Source: Alphaproteobacteria bacterium
Lineage (GTDB): Bacteria > Pseudomonadota > Alphaproteobacteria > Micavibrionales > UBA2020
Direction: 5' to 3'
NCBI GenBank assembly: GCA_023136145.1
Contig: JAGLRU010000072.1
Location: forward strand, 1 to 11,392
Length of the DNA: 11,392 nt
In this document: piece after piece, positions 1 through 7,631 of the stretch
Numbering within the stretch: the stretch's first letter is position 1
Layout: each line of letters begins with the position of its first letter
Translations under genes and position numbers: made by a program
Notes under the pieces: model-generated
Told to the model about the DNA's origin: nothing
The model's input: the letters and a program-made list of their open reading frames with translations, nothing else
Databases searched by the model: none

Positions 1-1
1 G

Positions 2-781
2 TTCATTGATCGTTATTTTGACACGCCTGATCTGTATTTCATTAGTATAGAATCCGGGGTACGGCACAGACAGCATTGGGATCTGAGTGATCCGAGCAAT
101 TATCGAAAGGACGGTAGACAGCTTCTACAACTGAAGCTTAGCCGGCCTAATGACTATAATTCTCTCAATCGAACCGAGGTTAAATTCAAGATCGATCGCC
201 ATCGAAAGGTGAAACCCAGTCTGAACCGCCACTCGCTCCTAGACCTCGTGAAGCGAAAAGATCAGCCTGCCCTGATCTATCTCCTGAAACAGTTCAGTAT
301 TGATGCCCATGAGATGCGTCCAACGATCACGGTCGAGCAGAGGCGATGGCGGATATACATTTCCCGCCAAGATTCGAAGTTCACTACGTTTACTTTAGAC
401 GAGGTTAAATCAAGGTGGAATATGTGGATGGTCAAGTTTGTTGAACTTGAGATCGAGCTGAACGAAGCCGCATACACGAAGGCGACCCCTTCAGGTCGAA
501 TAGAAATGGAGCAGTTCAGTCATCGTATAGTCGACGATATCCTTGTTGCTTTTCCTTTGATCAAGCAGAATCAGACTCCGAAGTATAATAAGGCGTTCCA
601 TGCGTTTTCCGAACGTATTCCGAATTTTAGGTCTCTAGTCTTCTACGGGGCAGAGGTTCTGGCCGTCATTCTGATCGGAGGTGTGTTTATGACGGTGCTT
701 GTGGTCGTCAGCATCTGGCGTGTTCGAAATTATTATTTGTGTAAATCCCGAGTTAGGAGCGGCGAAACGGCAGATTTCTGA
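2..781 (+). CDS. CYTH/VTC-like triphosphate tunnel protein with C-terminal membrane helix (5' partial)
   Basis: The reading frame is open from base 2 to the TGA at 779-781, so the gene begins before the window and the GTG at 209 is only an internal codon. In the 259 visible residues, YFDTPD (5-10) is followed by GVRHRQHW (19-26), LLQLKLSRP (41-49), RTEVKFK (57-63) and a VELEIEL strand (about 148-153). Alternating charged residues on beta strands after a Y-[FY]-D-T-P motif are typical of CYTH/triphosphate tunnel metalloenzymes, which bind triphosphates or polyphosphate with a divalent metal. The usual N-terminal ExExK strand would lie upstream of the window. A KYNKAF segment near 195-200 recalls the KY motif at the end of VTC polyphosphate polymerase domains. 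A hydrophobic helix (about 212-238) and a short basic tail follow, so the catalytic domain is probably anchored to the membrane. Substrate and activity (polyphosphate polymerase, triphosphatase or cyclase) cannot be assigned. The superfamily call is fairly sure. Confidence 0.7.
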   Translation, partial: FIDRYFDTPDLYFISIESGVRHRQHWDLSDPSNYRKDGRQLLQLKLSRPNDYNSLNRTEVKFKIDRHRKVKPSLNRHSLLDLVKRKDQPALIYLLKQFSIDAHEMRPTITVEQRRWRIYISRQDSKFTTFTLDEVKSRWNMWMVKFVELEIELNEAAYTKATPSGRIEMEQFSHRIVDDILVAFPLIKQNQTPKYNKAFHAFSERIPNFRSLVFYGAEVLAVILIGGVFMTVLVVVSIWRVRNYYLCKSRVRSGETADF

Positions 782-817
782 TAAAATTAATCTCAGGCTA
801 TGTATTTTTAGAAACAG

Positions 818-1426
818 CTATCGTTTTTCTTTGGCGTATTCGTGCAGGGGATAATCCAATTGAAAACGGCGTATAACGATATAAACGGCAACTCCCCAAT
901 CTGCTATCATCAGGAAGAATGGATACATAAGGTTTTCCCATGTCGGGTTTTGAATAGCAAACAGCATAAGAAAATAACGCATACCTGCAAAACCGTAGGA
1001 GATAGGCGGTTCTGTTTGCGGTTTGTTAAAAGATTTCCGGATAGTCGGCCAATACATTAAAGCATCAATGCTCATGACAATAAAAAGTGCTGTTAAAGGG
1101 TTCTGTGTAATCTGCCAGATCGGGATAGCAAAAATACAGGTGATCAGTGCAAAACAGTCGCTTTTTGTGTAATCATGATCTCCAATGAAAAAGGCGAGTA
1201 CAGCTATTAGAAGGCAGGTAACGGAGACAAATGCTAAAGCCCATGCCGATGGTCCGGCATCAAGATCAAACTGTGCGAATGTACCAATACCTGTTACCGT
1301 ACCCCATAAAAGCCAGCTAAAGGCGTGCGGTTTTGTTTTGCCCTGATAAATCGTATAAAAATACGTTCCATATCTAGCGATAGATAATGTAACTGCAGCA
1401 ATTGCAAAAAAAGTATATTGATCCAC
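818..1426 (-). CDS. PQ-loop/SemiSWEET-like small membrane protein
   Basis: This 202-residue protein is mostly hydrophobic, with about six to seven predicted membrane segments and no enzyme motif. Residues 20-41 contain a TKPHAFSWLLW stretch after a Tyr-rich helix. Residues 125-150 contain a related pattern, YWPTIRKSFNKPQTEPP followed by an aromatic helix. This looks like an internal duplication of the PQ-loop kind seen in SWEET/SemiSWEET and related transporters, though the first copy lacks a literal PQ pair. The start is GTG at 1426-1424, with GAAGG about 10 bases upstream. It lies 49 bases after the methyltransferase on the same strand with no visible terminator between them, so the two are probably co-transcribed. 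The tail ends with a charged KEKR segment. The transported substrate, if any, is unknown. It could equally be an uncharacterised family of integral membrane proteins. Confidence 0.75.
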   Translation of the reverse strand: MDQYTFFAIAAVTLSIARYGTYFYTIYQGKTKPHAFSWLLWGTVTGIGTFAQFDLDAGPSAWALAFVSVTCLLIAVLAFFIGDHDYTKSDCFALITCIFAIPIWQITQNPLTALFIVMSIDALMYWPTIRKSFNKPQTEPPISYGFAGMRYFLMLFAIQNPTWENLMYPFFLMIADWGVAVYIVIRRFQLDYPLHEYAKEKR

Positions 1427-1475
1427 AACGATATTACCTTCAATAGTTCAGGGGATTATCATGTCCCCATTTATC

Positions 1476-2276
1476 CTACAAAAGTTTCTGTGCGCGGTGA
1501 AATCCGACCATCCCGCACCAGATGCTTTTTTTGCAGGTTACGGGGGAAAATCCGATGATCTCCATGACACCAGATAATTCTTCCGTTGTATAAAAATGGT
1601 TGATAACTTCCGTAAAATAATCTTTACAGTCACAGCAGGACTTGGAGGATGAAAAAATACAAGCTGTAAAGGGAAGAGAAATGTGCAGATAATTCAGATA
1701 CAACCATTTGAGGATGTTGTTGGAAGGTTTCAGCATATCACAATGGTAAAAACATCCGCCGGGTTTTAGGACGCGATAAATTTCAGGCAGAGCTACATCC
1801 AGACGGAGATGGCGTGAGGCTGCTTGAAGCGTAATAACATCAAATGTATTGTCCGGGAATGGAAGCTGATGAACGTCTTGAATGATGCTTTCGATATTGA
1901 AGCCTGATTTTTTTGCTTCATTTTTTCCGTACTCCTGCATTTCTTTGCTGCGGTCGATAGCGGTCACAGAAATGTCGGGTTGTTTTTTTAGGAGTTTAAT
2001 GCCTATGCAGTTGGTTCCCGCGCAGACATCAAGAACTTTGTCTTTCGGGTGTAGCTTGATTGTTTTGACGAACTGCCATACCCATAATTCCCACAGCCCC
2101 AGACTTGCGATGATGTTTCCCGCACGGTAATAGGAGGGAATATCTTCAAAAACCTTAGGAATTTTCTGCATCCATGTTTGAGAAAAAAGCGAAAGCCGAT
2201 TTTGTTCTCTTTGCTTAAATACGTCAGGGGTTATAGATGAAATGGCGTTTTTTTTCGCGATGGTTTGTTGCTGCAT
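1476..2276 (-). CDS. class I SAM-dependent methyltransferase, UbiE/MenG-like
   Basis: The 266-residue protein has the class I methyltransferase order. The SAM-binding motif I, VLDVCAGTN, is at 81-89; the acidic end of strand 2 (TAIDRS) at 105-110; QDVHQLPFPDNTFDVI at 133-148; and IYRVLKPGG at 166-174. The YRAGNIIASLGLWELWVW region before motif I and the final GFSPV...GMVGFHRA block match the layout of UbiE/MenG/COQ5 quinone methyltransferases. However, motif I has Cys-Ala where those enzymes usually have Gly-Gly, and a Cys-rich insert (CIFSSSKSCCDC, 206-217) is unusual. It is therefore probably a paralogue acting on another lipid or small molecule, and neither ubiE nor menG is assigned. The ATG at 2276-2274 has a strong GGAGG seven bases upstream. 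It is probably the first gene of a unit with the downstream membrane protein. Confidence 0.85.
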   Translation of the reverse strand: MQQQTIAKKNAISSITPDVFKQREQNRLSLFSQTWMQKIPKVFEDIPSYYRAGNIIASLGLWELWVWQFVKTIKLHPKDKVLDVCAGTNCIGIKLLKKQPDISVTAIDRSKEMQEYGKNEAKKSGFNIESIIQDVHQLPFPDNTFDVITLQAASRHLRLDVALPEIYRVLKPGGCFYHCDMLKPSNNILKWLYLNYLHISLPFTACIFSSSKSCCDCKDYFTEVINHFYTTEELSGVMEIIGFSPVTCKKSIWCGMVGFHRAQKLL

Positions 2277-2283
2277 TATTTAT

Positions 2284-2288
2284 CCTCC
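2284..2288 (-). promoter_or_regulatory. Shine-Dalgarno site of the methyltransferase
   Basis: On the minus strand the sequence reads GGAGG, seven bases before the ATG at 2276. This fixes the start of the methyltransferase gene. Confidence 0.75.
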
Positions 2289-2301
2289 AGTGCACGAGCG
2301 A

Positions 2302-2330
2302 ACCATAAGCCTGAAACTGATGTCTTTCAA
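2302..2330 (-). promoter_or_regulatory. candidate sigma-70-type promoter for the methyltransferase unit
   Basis: Reading the minus strand, TTGAAA (2330-2325) is followed after exactly 17 bases by TATGGT (2307-2302). The ATG lies 25 bases further on, after a GGAGG site. The -35 box matches the consensus at 5 of 6 positions and the -10 box at 4 of 6. The element sits in the divergent gap between the methyltransferase and the transporter gene, where a promoter is expected. It was found by eye, so it is only a candidate. Confidence 0.4.
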
Positions 2331-2462
2331 GAGTCCACTGAGAAAACGGGATGAGTTCTGTAATGTATTGAAGGGAGAAAAATAAAACACTCTTTAAAAT
2401 CAATAATTTGCTATTTTTTGATACGCTAAGAAAGTATAGAATGACAAAGCCAAATAGATAAT

Positions 2463-2467
2463 AGGAG
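2463..2467 (+). promoter_or_regulatory. Shine-Dalgarno site supporting the TTG start of the transporter
   Basis: AGGAG lies eight bases before the TTG at 2476. No ATG in this frame lies nearer to it, so it supports a TTG start for the LplT-like transporter gene. Confidence 0.7.
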
Positions 2468-2475
2468 AGTAGATT

Positions 2476-3780
2476 TTGCCGAATTCGCAATTTTTTCTGT
2501 TGAAGACAAACAGATTTTTTCCATTGTTTCTTTCGCAGTTTATGGGGGCGTTCAATGACAACGTTTTCAAAAACGCACTTATTATACTGATAACGTATCA
2601 AGCTGCCGGAAAGGTTAGTGTTGACCCGCGTTTGCTGGTGACGGCAGCGGCGGGGATTTTTATTATGCCGTTCTTTTTGTTTTCAGCCACTGCCGGACAG
2701 GTAGCCGATAAGTTTGAAAAAGCAAGGTTGATTCGAATCATTCGCTTTCTCGAAATACCAGTTATGGTGATGGCGACTATCGGGTTTTTTCTTGAGAATT
2801 ACTGGATGTTGATGGCAGTGCTGTTTTGCGCGGGTACTCAGTCGGCATTTTTTGGACCTCTCAAGTACAGCATTTTGCCTGAGCATTTAAAAGAAAATGA
2901 GCTGATTGGAGGTAATGGATTGATTGAGGCTGGTACGTTTCTTGCCATCCTTTTGGGCACAATTCTTGGCGGCGTACTGATTTTGAAAGAAGGTGGCATC
3001 ACGTTTATTTCGACGATACTTGTTGTTGTGTCGTTTTTCGGATGGTTGTCTAGCCGATGGATTCCGGTATCGGAGCCGGGAGCAATTGGTTTGAAAGTGG
3101 GATATAATATTATTGTCGAAACATGGAAGCTTGTTCGTCACGCATTTGGGGAGAAAGATGTTTTTCTTTCCATCATCGGCATTTCGTGGTTCTGGTTAGT
3201 TGGATTTACGTTTCTTGCGCAATTTCCTATTTATGTTCGGGATATATTGGGTGGAAACGAGGAGATTGTTACGCTGTTTCTCACCCTCTTTTCCGTGGGC
3301 ATTGCGGCGGGTTCTCTGATCTGCAACAGGCTTTTGAAAGGAAAAGTTAGTGGCGTTTATGTGCCGCTTGGGGCTTTCGGTATGACGGCGGGTATATTTC
3401 TGTTTTGGTTTGCAAGTCCATCCATTCTGATACATGAAACGTTTATTGGTTTTTCACAGTTTATAGGTATGGGGCAGAACTGGCTTATTATGTTGAGTTT
3501 GCTTTCTATCTCTATTTTTGGTGGCATCTATATTGTTCCACTATACGCGATCATGCAGACTCGATGCGAAGCTGAGCATAGGTCGCGCACGATTGCTATT
3601 AATAATGTGATAAATTCGTTGTTTATGGTGTTTGGTGCTGTAATTACTATGATGCTGTTGAAGCTGAATGTAAGCATTACGGAGATTTTTCTGACCATTG
3701 GTATCATGAATATTCCGGTGGCTTTTTTGGTGCGTAGGATAGTAAAAATTCGCAGAGCTGCAAGAGGAGAAGTTTTATGA
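2476..3780 (+). CDS. lplT: MFS lysophospholipid transporter, LplT-like
   Basis: This 434-residue major facilitator protein has about 12 membrane segments. The N-terminal FLSQFMGAFNDNVFKNAL (18-35) corresponds to the FLSAFGDN region of E. coli LplT and even more closely to the start of the fused MFS-acyltransferase-acyl-ACP synthetase proteins. GQVADKF (74-80) is the loop between helices 2 and 3. FFGPLKYSILPE (125-136) and GNGLIEAGTFLAILLGT (146-162) are also shared with LplT. The predicted role is to flip lysophospholipids, such as lyso-phosphatidylethanolamine, to the cytoplasmic face of the inner membrane for re-acylation. The start is TTG with AGGAG eight bases upstream. Its stop codon overlaps the next gene's start as ATGA at 3777-3780, so the two are translationally coupled. 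It is slightly longer than E. coli LplT (about 400 residues). Specificity is inferred from the family and the neighbour. Confidence 0.85.
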   Translation: MPNSQFFLLKTNRFFPLFLSQFMGAFNDNVFKNALIILITYQAAGKVSVDPRLLVTAAAGIFIMPFFLFSATAGQVADKFEKARLIRIIRFLEIPVMVMATIGFFLENYWMLMAVLFCAGTQSAFFGPLKYSILPEHLKENELIGGNGLIEAGTFLAILLGTILGGVLILKEGGITFISTILVVVSFFGWLSSRWIPVSEPGAIGLKVGYNIIVETWKLVRHAFGEKDVFLSIIGISWFWLVGFTFLAQFPIYVRDILGGNEEIVTLFLTLFSVGIAAGSLICNRLLKGKVSGVYVPLGAFGMTAGIFLFWFASPSILIHETFIGFSQFIGMGQNWLIMLSLLSISIFGGIYIVPLYAIMQTRCEAEHRSRTIAINNVINSLFMVFGAVITMMLLKLNVSITEIFLTIGIMNIPVAFLVRRIVKIRRAARGEVL

Positions 3781-5909
3781 AGTCTTTTATTCGCTGGATA
3801 TTGCAAAAACTTTATAATGTGAAAGTAGAGGGGCTGGAGAATTTGAAAGATGCTGGTGATCGCGTTCTTATCGTTGCCAATCACCTGTCGTTTCTTGATG
3901 CTGTACTGCTCGCTGCATTTTTGCCGGAAAAGCCTATTTTTGCGATAAATACATTTATTGCGCGGGTGTGGTGGATTAGGCCTTTTCTGTCGTTTGTGCG
4001 TGCTTTTCCTGTCGATCCCACCAATCCGATGGCGACAAAAGCACTGATTGCGGAGATGAAAAAAGGTGGTCAGTGTGTGATTTTCCCTGAGGGGCGCATT
4101 ACGGTGACGGGATCGCTCATGAAAATCTATGAAGGCCCCGGAATGATCGCGGACAAGGCGGGTGCGAAAATAGTTCCTGTGCGATTTGACGGTGCGCAGT
4201 ATACGCCTTTTTCACGACTTAAAGGGAAAGTGCGTACGCGCTTGTTTCCTGACATCACGATCTGCATTTTAAAGCCGAGGGATTTTGATATTCCTGCCGA
4301 TATTCATGGACGTGAGCGTCGGCGTGAGATGAGTAAAAAATTCTATGATCTTATGACGGAAATGATGTTCGAGAGTTCCGACTATAAAAAGACGCTGTTT
4401 CAGGGATTGCTTGATGCTCGCGCTATTCATGGCGGCGGTCATAAAGTGGTAGTTGATATTGAACGCAAGCCGATGGGGTATAATCAGCTTATCTGCAAGA
4501 GCTTTATTCTTGGAGCGCACCTCGCGGAATCAACGAAGTCCGGCGAATATGTGGGGATGTTGCTTCCAAATATGAGCGGTACGATTGTTGCGTTTTTTGC
4601 TGTTCAGGCTTTTGGGCGTGTCCCTGCGATGCTGAATTATTCGACGGGGGCAAAGAATGTTGTATCCGCCTGCCAGACGGTAAAATTGAAGACGGTTCTG
4701 ACCTCGCGCCGCTTTATTGAGGTCGGCAAGCTGCAATCGGTGGCGGATGAAATAGAAAAAGCTGGAATGCGTCTTATTTACTTGGAAGACATCATAAAAT
4801 ATATCGGTCTTGCGGCGAAGGTGAAGGGCTTTCTTGTCTCTCTGTGGCCGCAGGCTTATTATAATCGTATCGGCAATCACAACCCGGAAGATGCGGCGGT
4901 TATTCTGTTTACATCGGGTTCGGAAGGAACGCCAAAGGGTGTTGTGCTAAGCCATATCAATATCCAATCCAATTGTTTTCAGTTGTCGGCACGTATTGAT
5001 TTCGGACCGACGGATAAGATATTCAACGTGCTTCCGGTTTTCCATTCATTCGGTCTGACGGCAGGAACGATTTTGCCGCTGCTTTCTGGGATACAGGTTT
5101 TCTTTTATCCTTCGCCGCTACATTACAGGATTGTGCCGGAACTGATCTATGATACGAATTCGACGATTATGTTTGGTACTGATACGTTTTTGTCAGGATA
5201 TGCTAGGTTTGCACATCCTTATGATTTTTATTCTTTGAGGTATGTTTTCGCGGGCGCGGAAAAGCTTAAGAAAGAAACGAGTCGTCTTTATGCCGAGAAA
5301 TACGGCCTCTGCATTTTTGAAGGCTACGGAGCTACGGAGACATCGCCGGTGCTGGCAACCAACACGCCCATGCAGCATAAATCCGGCACAGTCGGTCGTT
5401 TGATGCCGGGGATCGAATATCGCCTTGATAGTGTGCCTGGCGTTGAGGAGGGGGGTAGGCTGTTTGTGCGTGCTCCTAACGTTATGAAGGGATATTTATT
5501 GTCCGGCAATCCGGGTGTTCTTGTTCCGCCGAAGGACGGGTGGTACGACACTGGCGATATTGTATCTTTTGATGACGACGGTCACATTACGATCAAAGGA
5601 CGCGCAAAGAGGTTTGCCAAGATTGCAGGAGAAATGGTGTCTTTGACGGCAGCCGAGGACATTGCCTCTGCAGCTCATTCCGGTCATCATCATGCCGTTG
5701 TTTCTATACCTGATCAGAAAAAGGGAGAGGCACTTGTTCTGGTGACAGATTGTGCACAGATGCAGGTGGAGGATATGCTCAAGCAGGCGCGTAATACAGG
5801 AGTATCTGAGTTAATGGTTCCGCGAAAAATCAGACATGTGGATTCTTTGCCAGTGATGGGAACCGGAAAAACGGACTATGTCGCCTTGCAAAATCTGGTG
5901 AATAAATAG
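3777..5909 (+). CDS. aas: bifunctional 2-acylglycerophospholipid acyltransferase / acyl-ACP synthetase
   Basis: The 710-residue protein joins two enzymes and is close in length to E. coli Aas (719). The N-terminal PlsC-type domain has NHLSFLD (35-41, the HxxxxD catalytic motif), FPEGRIT (103-109) and a VPVRFDGA block. It should transfer an acyl chain to lysophospholipid. The second half is an adenylate-forming domain: P-loop LFTSGSEGTPKG (377-388), YGATETSP (517-524), YDTGD (590-594), GRAKRFAKIAGE and the C-terminal catalytic lysine in GTGKTDY (Lys698). It should activate fatty acid with ATP for loading onto ACP. All key residues appear intact. ATG at 3777 overlaps the transporter stop, and GAGGAG lies seven bases upstream inside that gene. 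Together the pair should recycle lysophospholipids at the inner membrane. Non-coding sequence of about 170 bases follows before the next gene. Confidence 0.92.
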   Translation: MKSFIRWILQKLYNVKVEGLENLKDAGDRVLIVANHLSFLDAVLLAAFLPEKPIFAINTFIARVWWIRPFLSFVRAFPVDPTNPMATKALIAEMKKGGQCVIFPEGRITVTGSLMKIYEGPGMIADKAGAKIVPVRFDGAQYTPFSRLKGKVRTRLFPDITICILKPRDFDIPADIHGRERRREMSKKFYDLMTEMMFESSDYKKTLFQGLLDARAIHGGGHKVVVDIERKPMGYNQLICKSFILGAHLAESTKSGEYVGMLLPNMSGTIVAFFAVQAFGRVPAMLNYSTGAKNVVSACQTVKLKTVLTSRRFIEVGKLQSVADEIEKAGMRLIYLEDIIKYIGLAAKVKGFLVSLWPQAYYNRIGNHNPEDAAVILFTSGSEGTPKGVVLSHINIQSNCFQLSARIDFGPTDKIFNVLPVFHSFGLTAGTILPLLSGIQVFFYPSPLHYRIVPELIYDTNSTIMFGTDTFLSGYARFAHPYDFYSLRYVFAGAEKLKKETSRLYAEKYGLCIFEGYGATETSPVLATNTPMQHKSGTVGRLMPGIEYRLDSVPGVEEGGRLFVRAPNVMKGYLLSGNPGVLVPPKDGWYDTGDIVSFDDDGHITIKGRAKRFAKIAGEMVSLTAAEDIASAAHSGHHHAVVSIPDQKKGEALVLVTDCAQMQVEDMLKQARNTGVSELMVPRKIRHVDSLPVMGTGKTDYVALQNLVNK

Positions 5910-6083
5910 TTATTTGCCCTACAAAAATTCTTTTTTACAAAACGGCTTGCGGTATGTTGGGGCTACTTTGGTGGTTTTGGATAATGTCATGCTATATAAC
6001 CGTATGAAATATGCAAAAGATAACAAAAATCAAATCAATAAGGTGCGTTGCGCTCTCTTTCGGCTCATGGCATTCTGTGTAGG

Positions 6084-6935
6084 ATGGAAGAGTTCAATAT
6101 ATCTTTGGTTAGGGAAAAGATAGTCTTCACCGATGATGAAATCGGGGAGGATGATGATAATGTGAAAGCTCCTGTCGTTATTCGTAGTAACAGGATTTTC
6201 CTGAAGCTAGGAAGTTCTCCGTCCTTGGAGAAGGTCGTTATACGGGCGCAGAACATGCACACGACCCTCCGGCTTGCAGGGAAAATTCTCTATAATTACT
6301 ATCGCAAAGGGTCTCTTCTTGAGCGTGACAAGTCGTTTAACTGGACGGAGCAGTGGGATGCGGTTTTGTCTTCGTATGAAAGGAATTTTAATCCTCAAAT
6401 TTGGGCTGCTGTTTACGTCAACGGAGGGTCTGTTTTTAAGACTAGGACATCGCCTTTTGTCGATGTTATTGAGAAATGCGCGCTTCTGACTATCGATAAC
6501 TACGATGCCACTATGGAGGTGACGGAGAGTGCTCTGAAACAGATTGGCCATGCTATGCGAATCGATCATGCCTCCAACGTCGCTGCTATATTGACGGATA
6601 CTGGAGATTCTATGCGGTGCGGAATTATACAGCGCACCAGCAGAAAGGATACAACCTTCAGTTTTACGGGTACTGGAGGAGACAGTCATAACCGCATCGT
6701 GCAATTTATAGGAATTGCTGCGGCTTATCTTGAGCTTTTTAACTTACGGTTCACCATCCGAACCCTTCAGGAAAAAATACGCAGTGGGGAAATCAAGAAG
6801 GTATCGCCGGAAAGCAATCAGATACGTGCGGCTATTGTTAGGCAGAGTGCCCTTAATAAGGCGATTTTCTCTCACGAGGAAATCTATGATATAAAATACC
6901 GTCCCGCGAGGCCGGATTTATTTTCAGATATGTAA
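6084..6935 (+). CDS. uncharacterised soluble protein (first of three unknown genes)
   Basis: I do not recognise this family. From the ATG it is 283 residues. An in-frame TTG at 6048, with TAAGG four bases upstream, would add 12 residues; the ATG has only a badly placed AGG next to it, so the start is uncertain. An acidic segment (DDEIGEDDD) sits near the N terminus. A mixed region follows with FNWTEQWDAV and FNPQIWAAVYVNGG, then a run CGIIQRTSRKDTTFSFTGTGGDSHNRIVQFIGIAAAYLELF in pieces of strand and helix (about 179-219). The C-terminal third is helical and basic, ending PARPDLFSDM. There is no signal peptide and no convincing membrane segment, so it is probably cytoplasmic. Codon use and the ordered hydrophobic pattern look like a real gene. 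It is followed after 11 bases by the next gene, so the two are probably one operon. Confidence 0.75.
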   Translation: MEEFNISLVREKIVFTDDEIGEDDDNVKAPVVIRSNRIFLKLGSSPSLEKVVIRAQNMHTTLRLAGKILYNYYRKGSLLERDKSFNWTEQWDAVLSSYERNFNPQIWAAVYVNGGSVFKTRTSPFVDVIEKCALLTIDNYDATMEVTESALKQIGHAMRIDHASNVAAILTDTGDSMRCGIIQRTSRKDTTFSFTGTGGDSHNRIVQFIGIAAAYLELFNLRFTIRTLQEKIRSGEIKKVSPESNQIRAAIVRQSALNKAIFSHEEIYDIKYRPARPDLFSDM

Positions 6936-6946
6936 GGATCAATGAC

Positions 6947-7525
6947 ATGGATAAAACTCTCCTTAAAAACTTTTTAAAGCTGATTGGTTCGGAAAACGAT
7001 GGAGATGCTGTGATGGGACTGCGTGGGGCGCAGAGCCTGTTCAAATCCAAGGATGTAAGTCTGGAAGATGCTCTGTATTACGCCGCCGATCATATCGATC
7101 AATATAAGAAGGAAGAGGATCAGTCTGCGGAGAAAGTTGTGGCATCGAACAGCGTCAATATGTCGGAGGTGCCGGAATGCCGTGTGTCGAGTGCGGGTAA
7201 TCTGGAGATTGTTATGTCAGGGAATTCTGCGGGAGATGTGTATCAGTTGCCCGGAGAATCTGCTTTGCACGCGGAAACAATCGCTGCCTGCCTGAAAGAT
7301 GCTATTGTAGTATCAGTTATCAGTAAGAGTCGGTTCAAGCTGAAGCTTAAGGATATCAAGAAGGGTAATGGCAAAATCGTTGAAACGATTCTGCAAGCGG
7401 AATATGCGCAAGAGGGAGTGGCTCCTGTTCTAGTTTGGACGAACAATCGTGGAGAAGTGGGTGCTCTGGCAACGGTACTTCGCAGAATCATCGCAGACAT
7501 CTTTCCGGAACTAGCGGCGGTTTGA
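6947..7525 (+). CDS. uncharacterised protein with DUF2786-like N-terminal segment
   Basis: This 192-residue protein starts at ATG 6947 with AAGGA eight bases upstream, 11 bases after the preceding stop. Residues 5-45 (LLKNFLKLIGSENDGDAV, then GLRGAQSLFKSKDVSLEDAL) follow the pattern of the short helical DUF2786-type segment: a Leu-rich helix, a small/acidic turn, an Ala/Arg helix containing AQ-L, then a short helix after a Ser or Thr. A polar linker (about 52-80) leads to a C-terminal domain of about 110 residues with strands around VVSVISKSRFKLKLKDI (121-137) and VAPVLVWTNN (158-167), ending in a helix (ALATVLRRIIADIFPEL). No catalytic motif is visible. The DUF2786 resemblance is judged by eye, and that domain has no firmly known role. 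Spacing suggests co-translation with the upstream unknown gene. Confidence 0.75.
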   Translation: MDKTLLKNFLKLIGSENDGDAVMGLRGAQSLFKSKDVSLEDALYYAADHIDQYKKEEDQSAEKVVASNSVNMSEVPECRVSSAGNLEIVMSGNSAGDVYQLPGESALHAETIAACLKDAIVVSVISKSRFKLKLKDIKKGNGKIVETILQAEYAQEGVAPVLVWTNNRGEVGALATVLRRIIADIFPELAAV

Positions 7526-7631
7526 AGAATAGCGTTGATCTTGTCAGAATACATAAGAATCATCTGTGTAGAAAAGTTAATAGTTTATCTGTATGATTTA
7601 AGGGTATTGTTGGTGGGGGAAAGTACAGGAT

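Noticed and set aside
2224..2601. A 125-codon minus-strand frame across the divergent intergenic region
   Set aside because: It overlaps both the methyltransferase start and the transporter start, and the methyltransferase has a much better start with GGAGG.
5968..5998. Possible promoter TTGGTG-19-TATATA upstream of the unknown operon
   Set aside because: The -35 match is weak and the 19-base spacer is long, so it cannot be told from chance in this AT-rich leader.
5914..6123. A 69-codon plus-strand frame starting with TTG just after aas
   Set aside because: It has no ribosome site, overlaps the first unknown gene and shows no recognisable protein pattern; it is probably chance.
7592..7597. 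TATGAT as a -10 box before the helical unknown gene
   Set aside because: No -35 element lies at 16-18 bases, and no extended -10 TGn is present.
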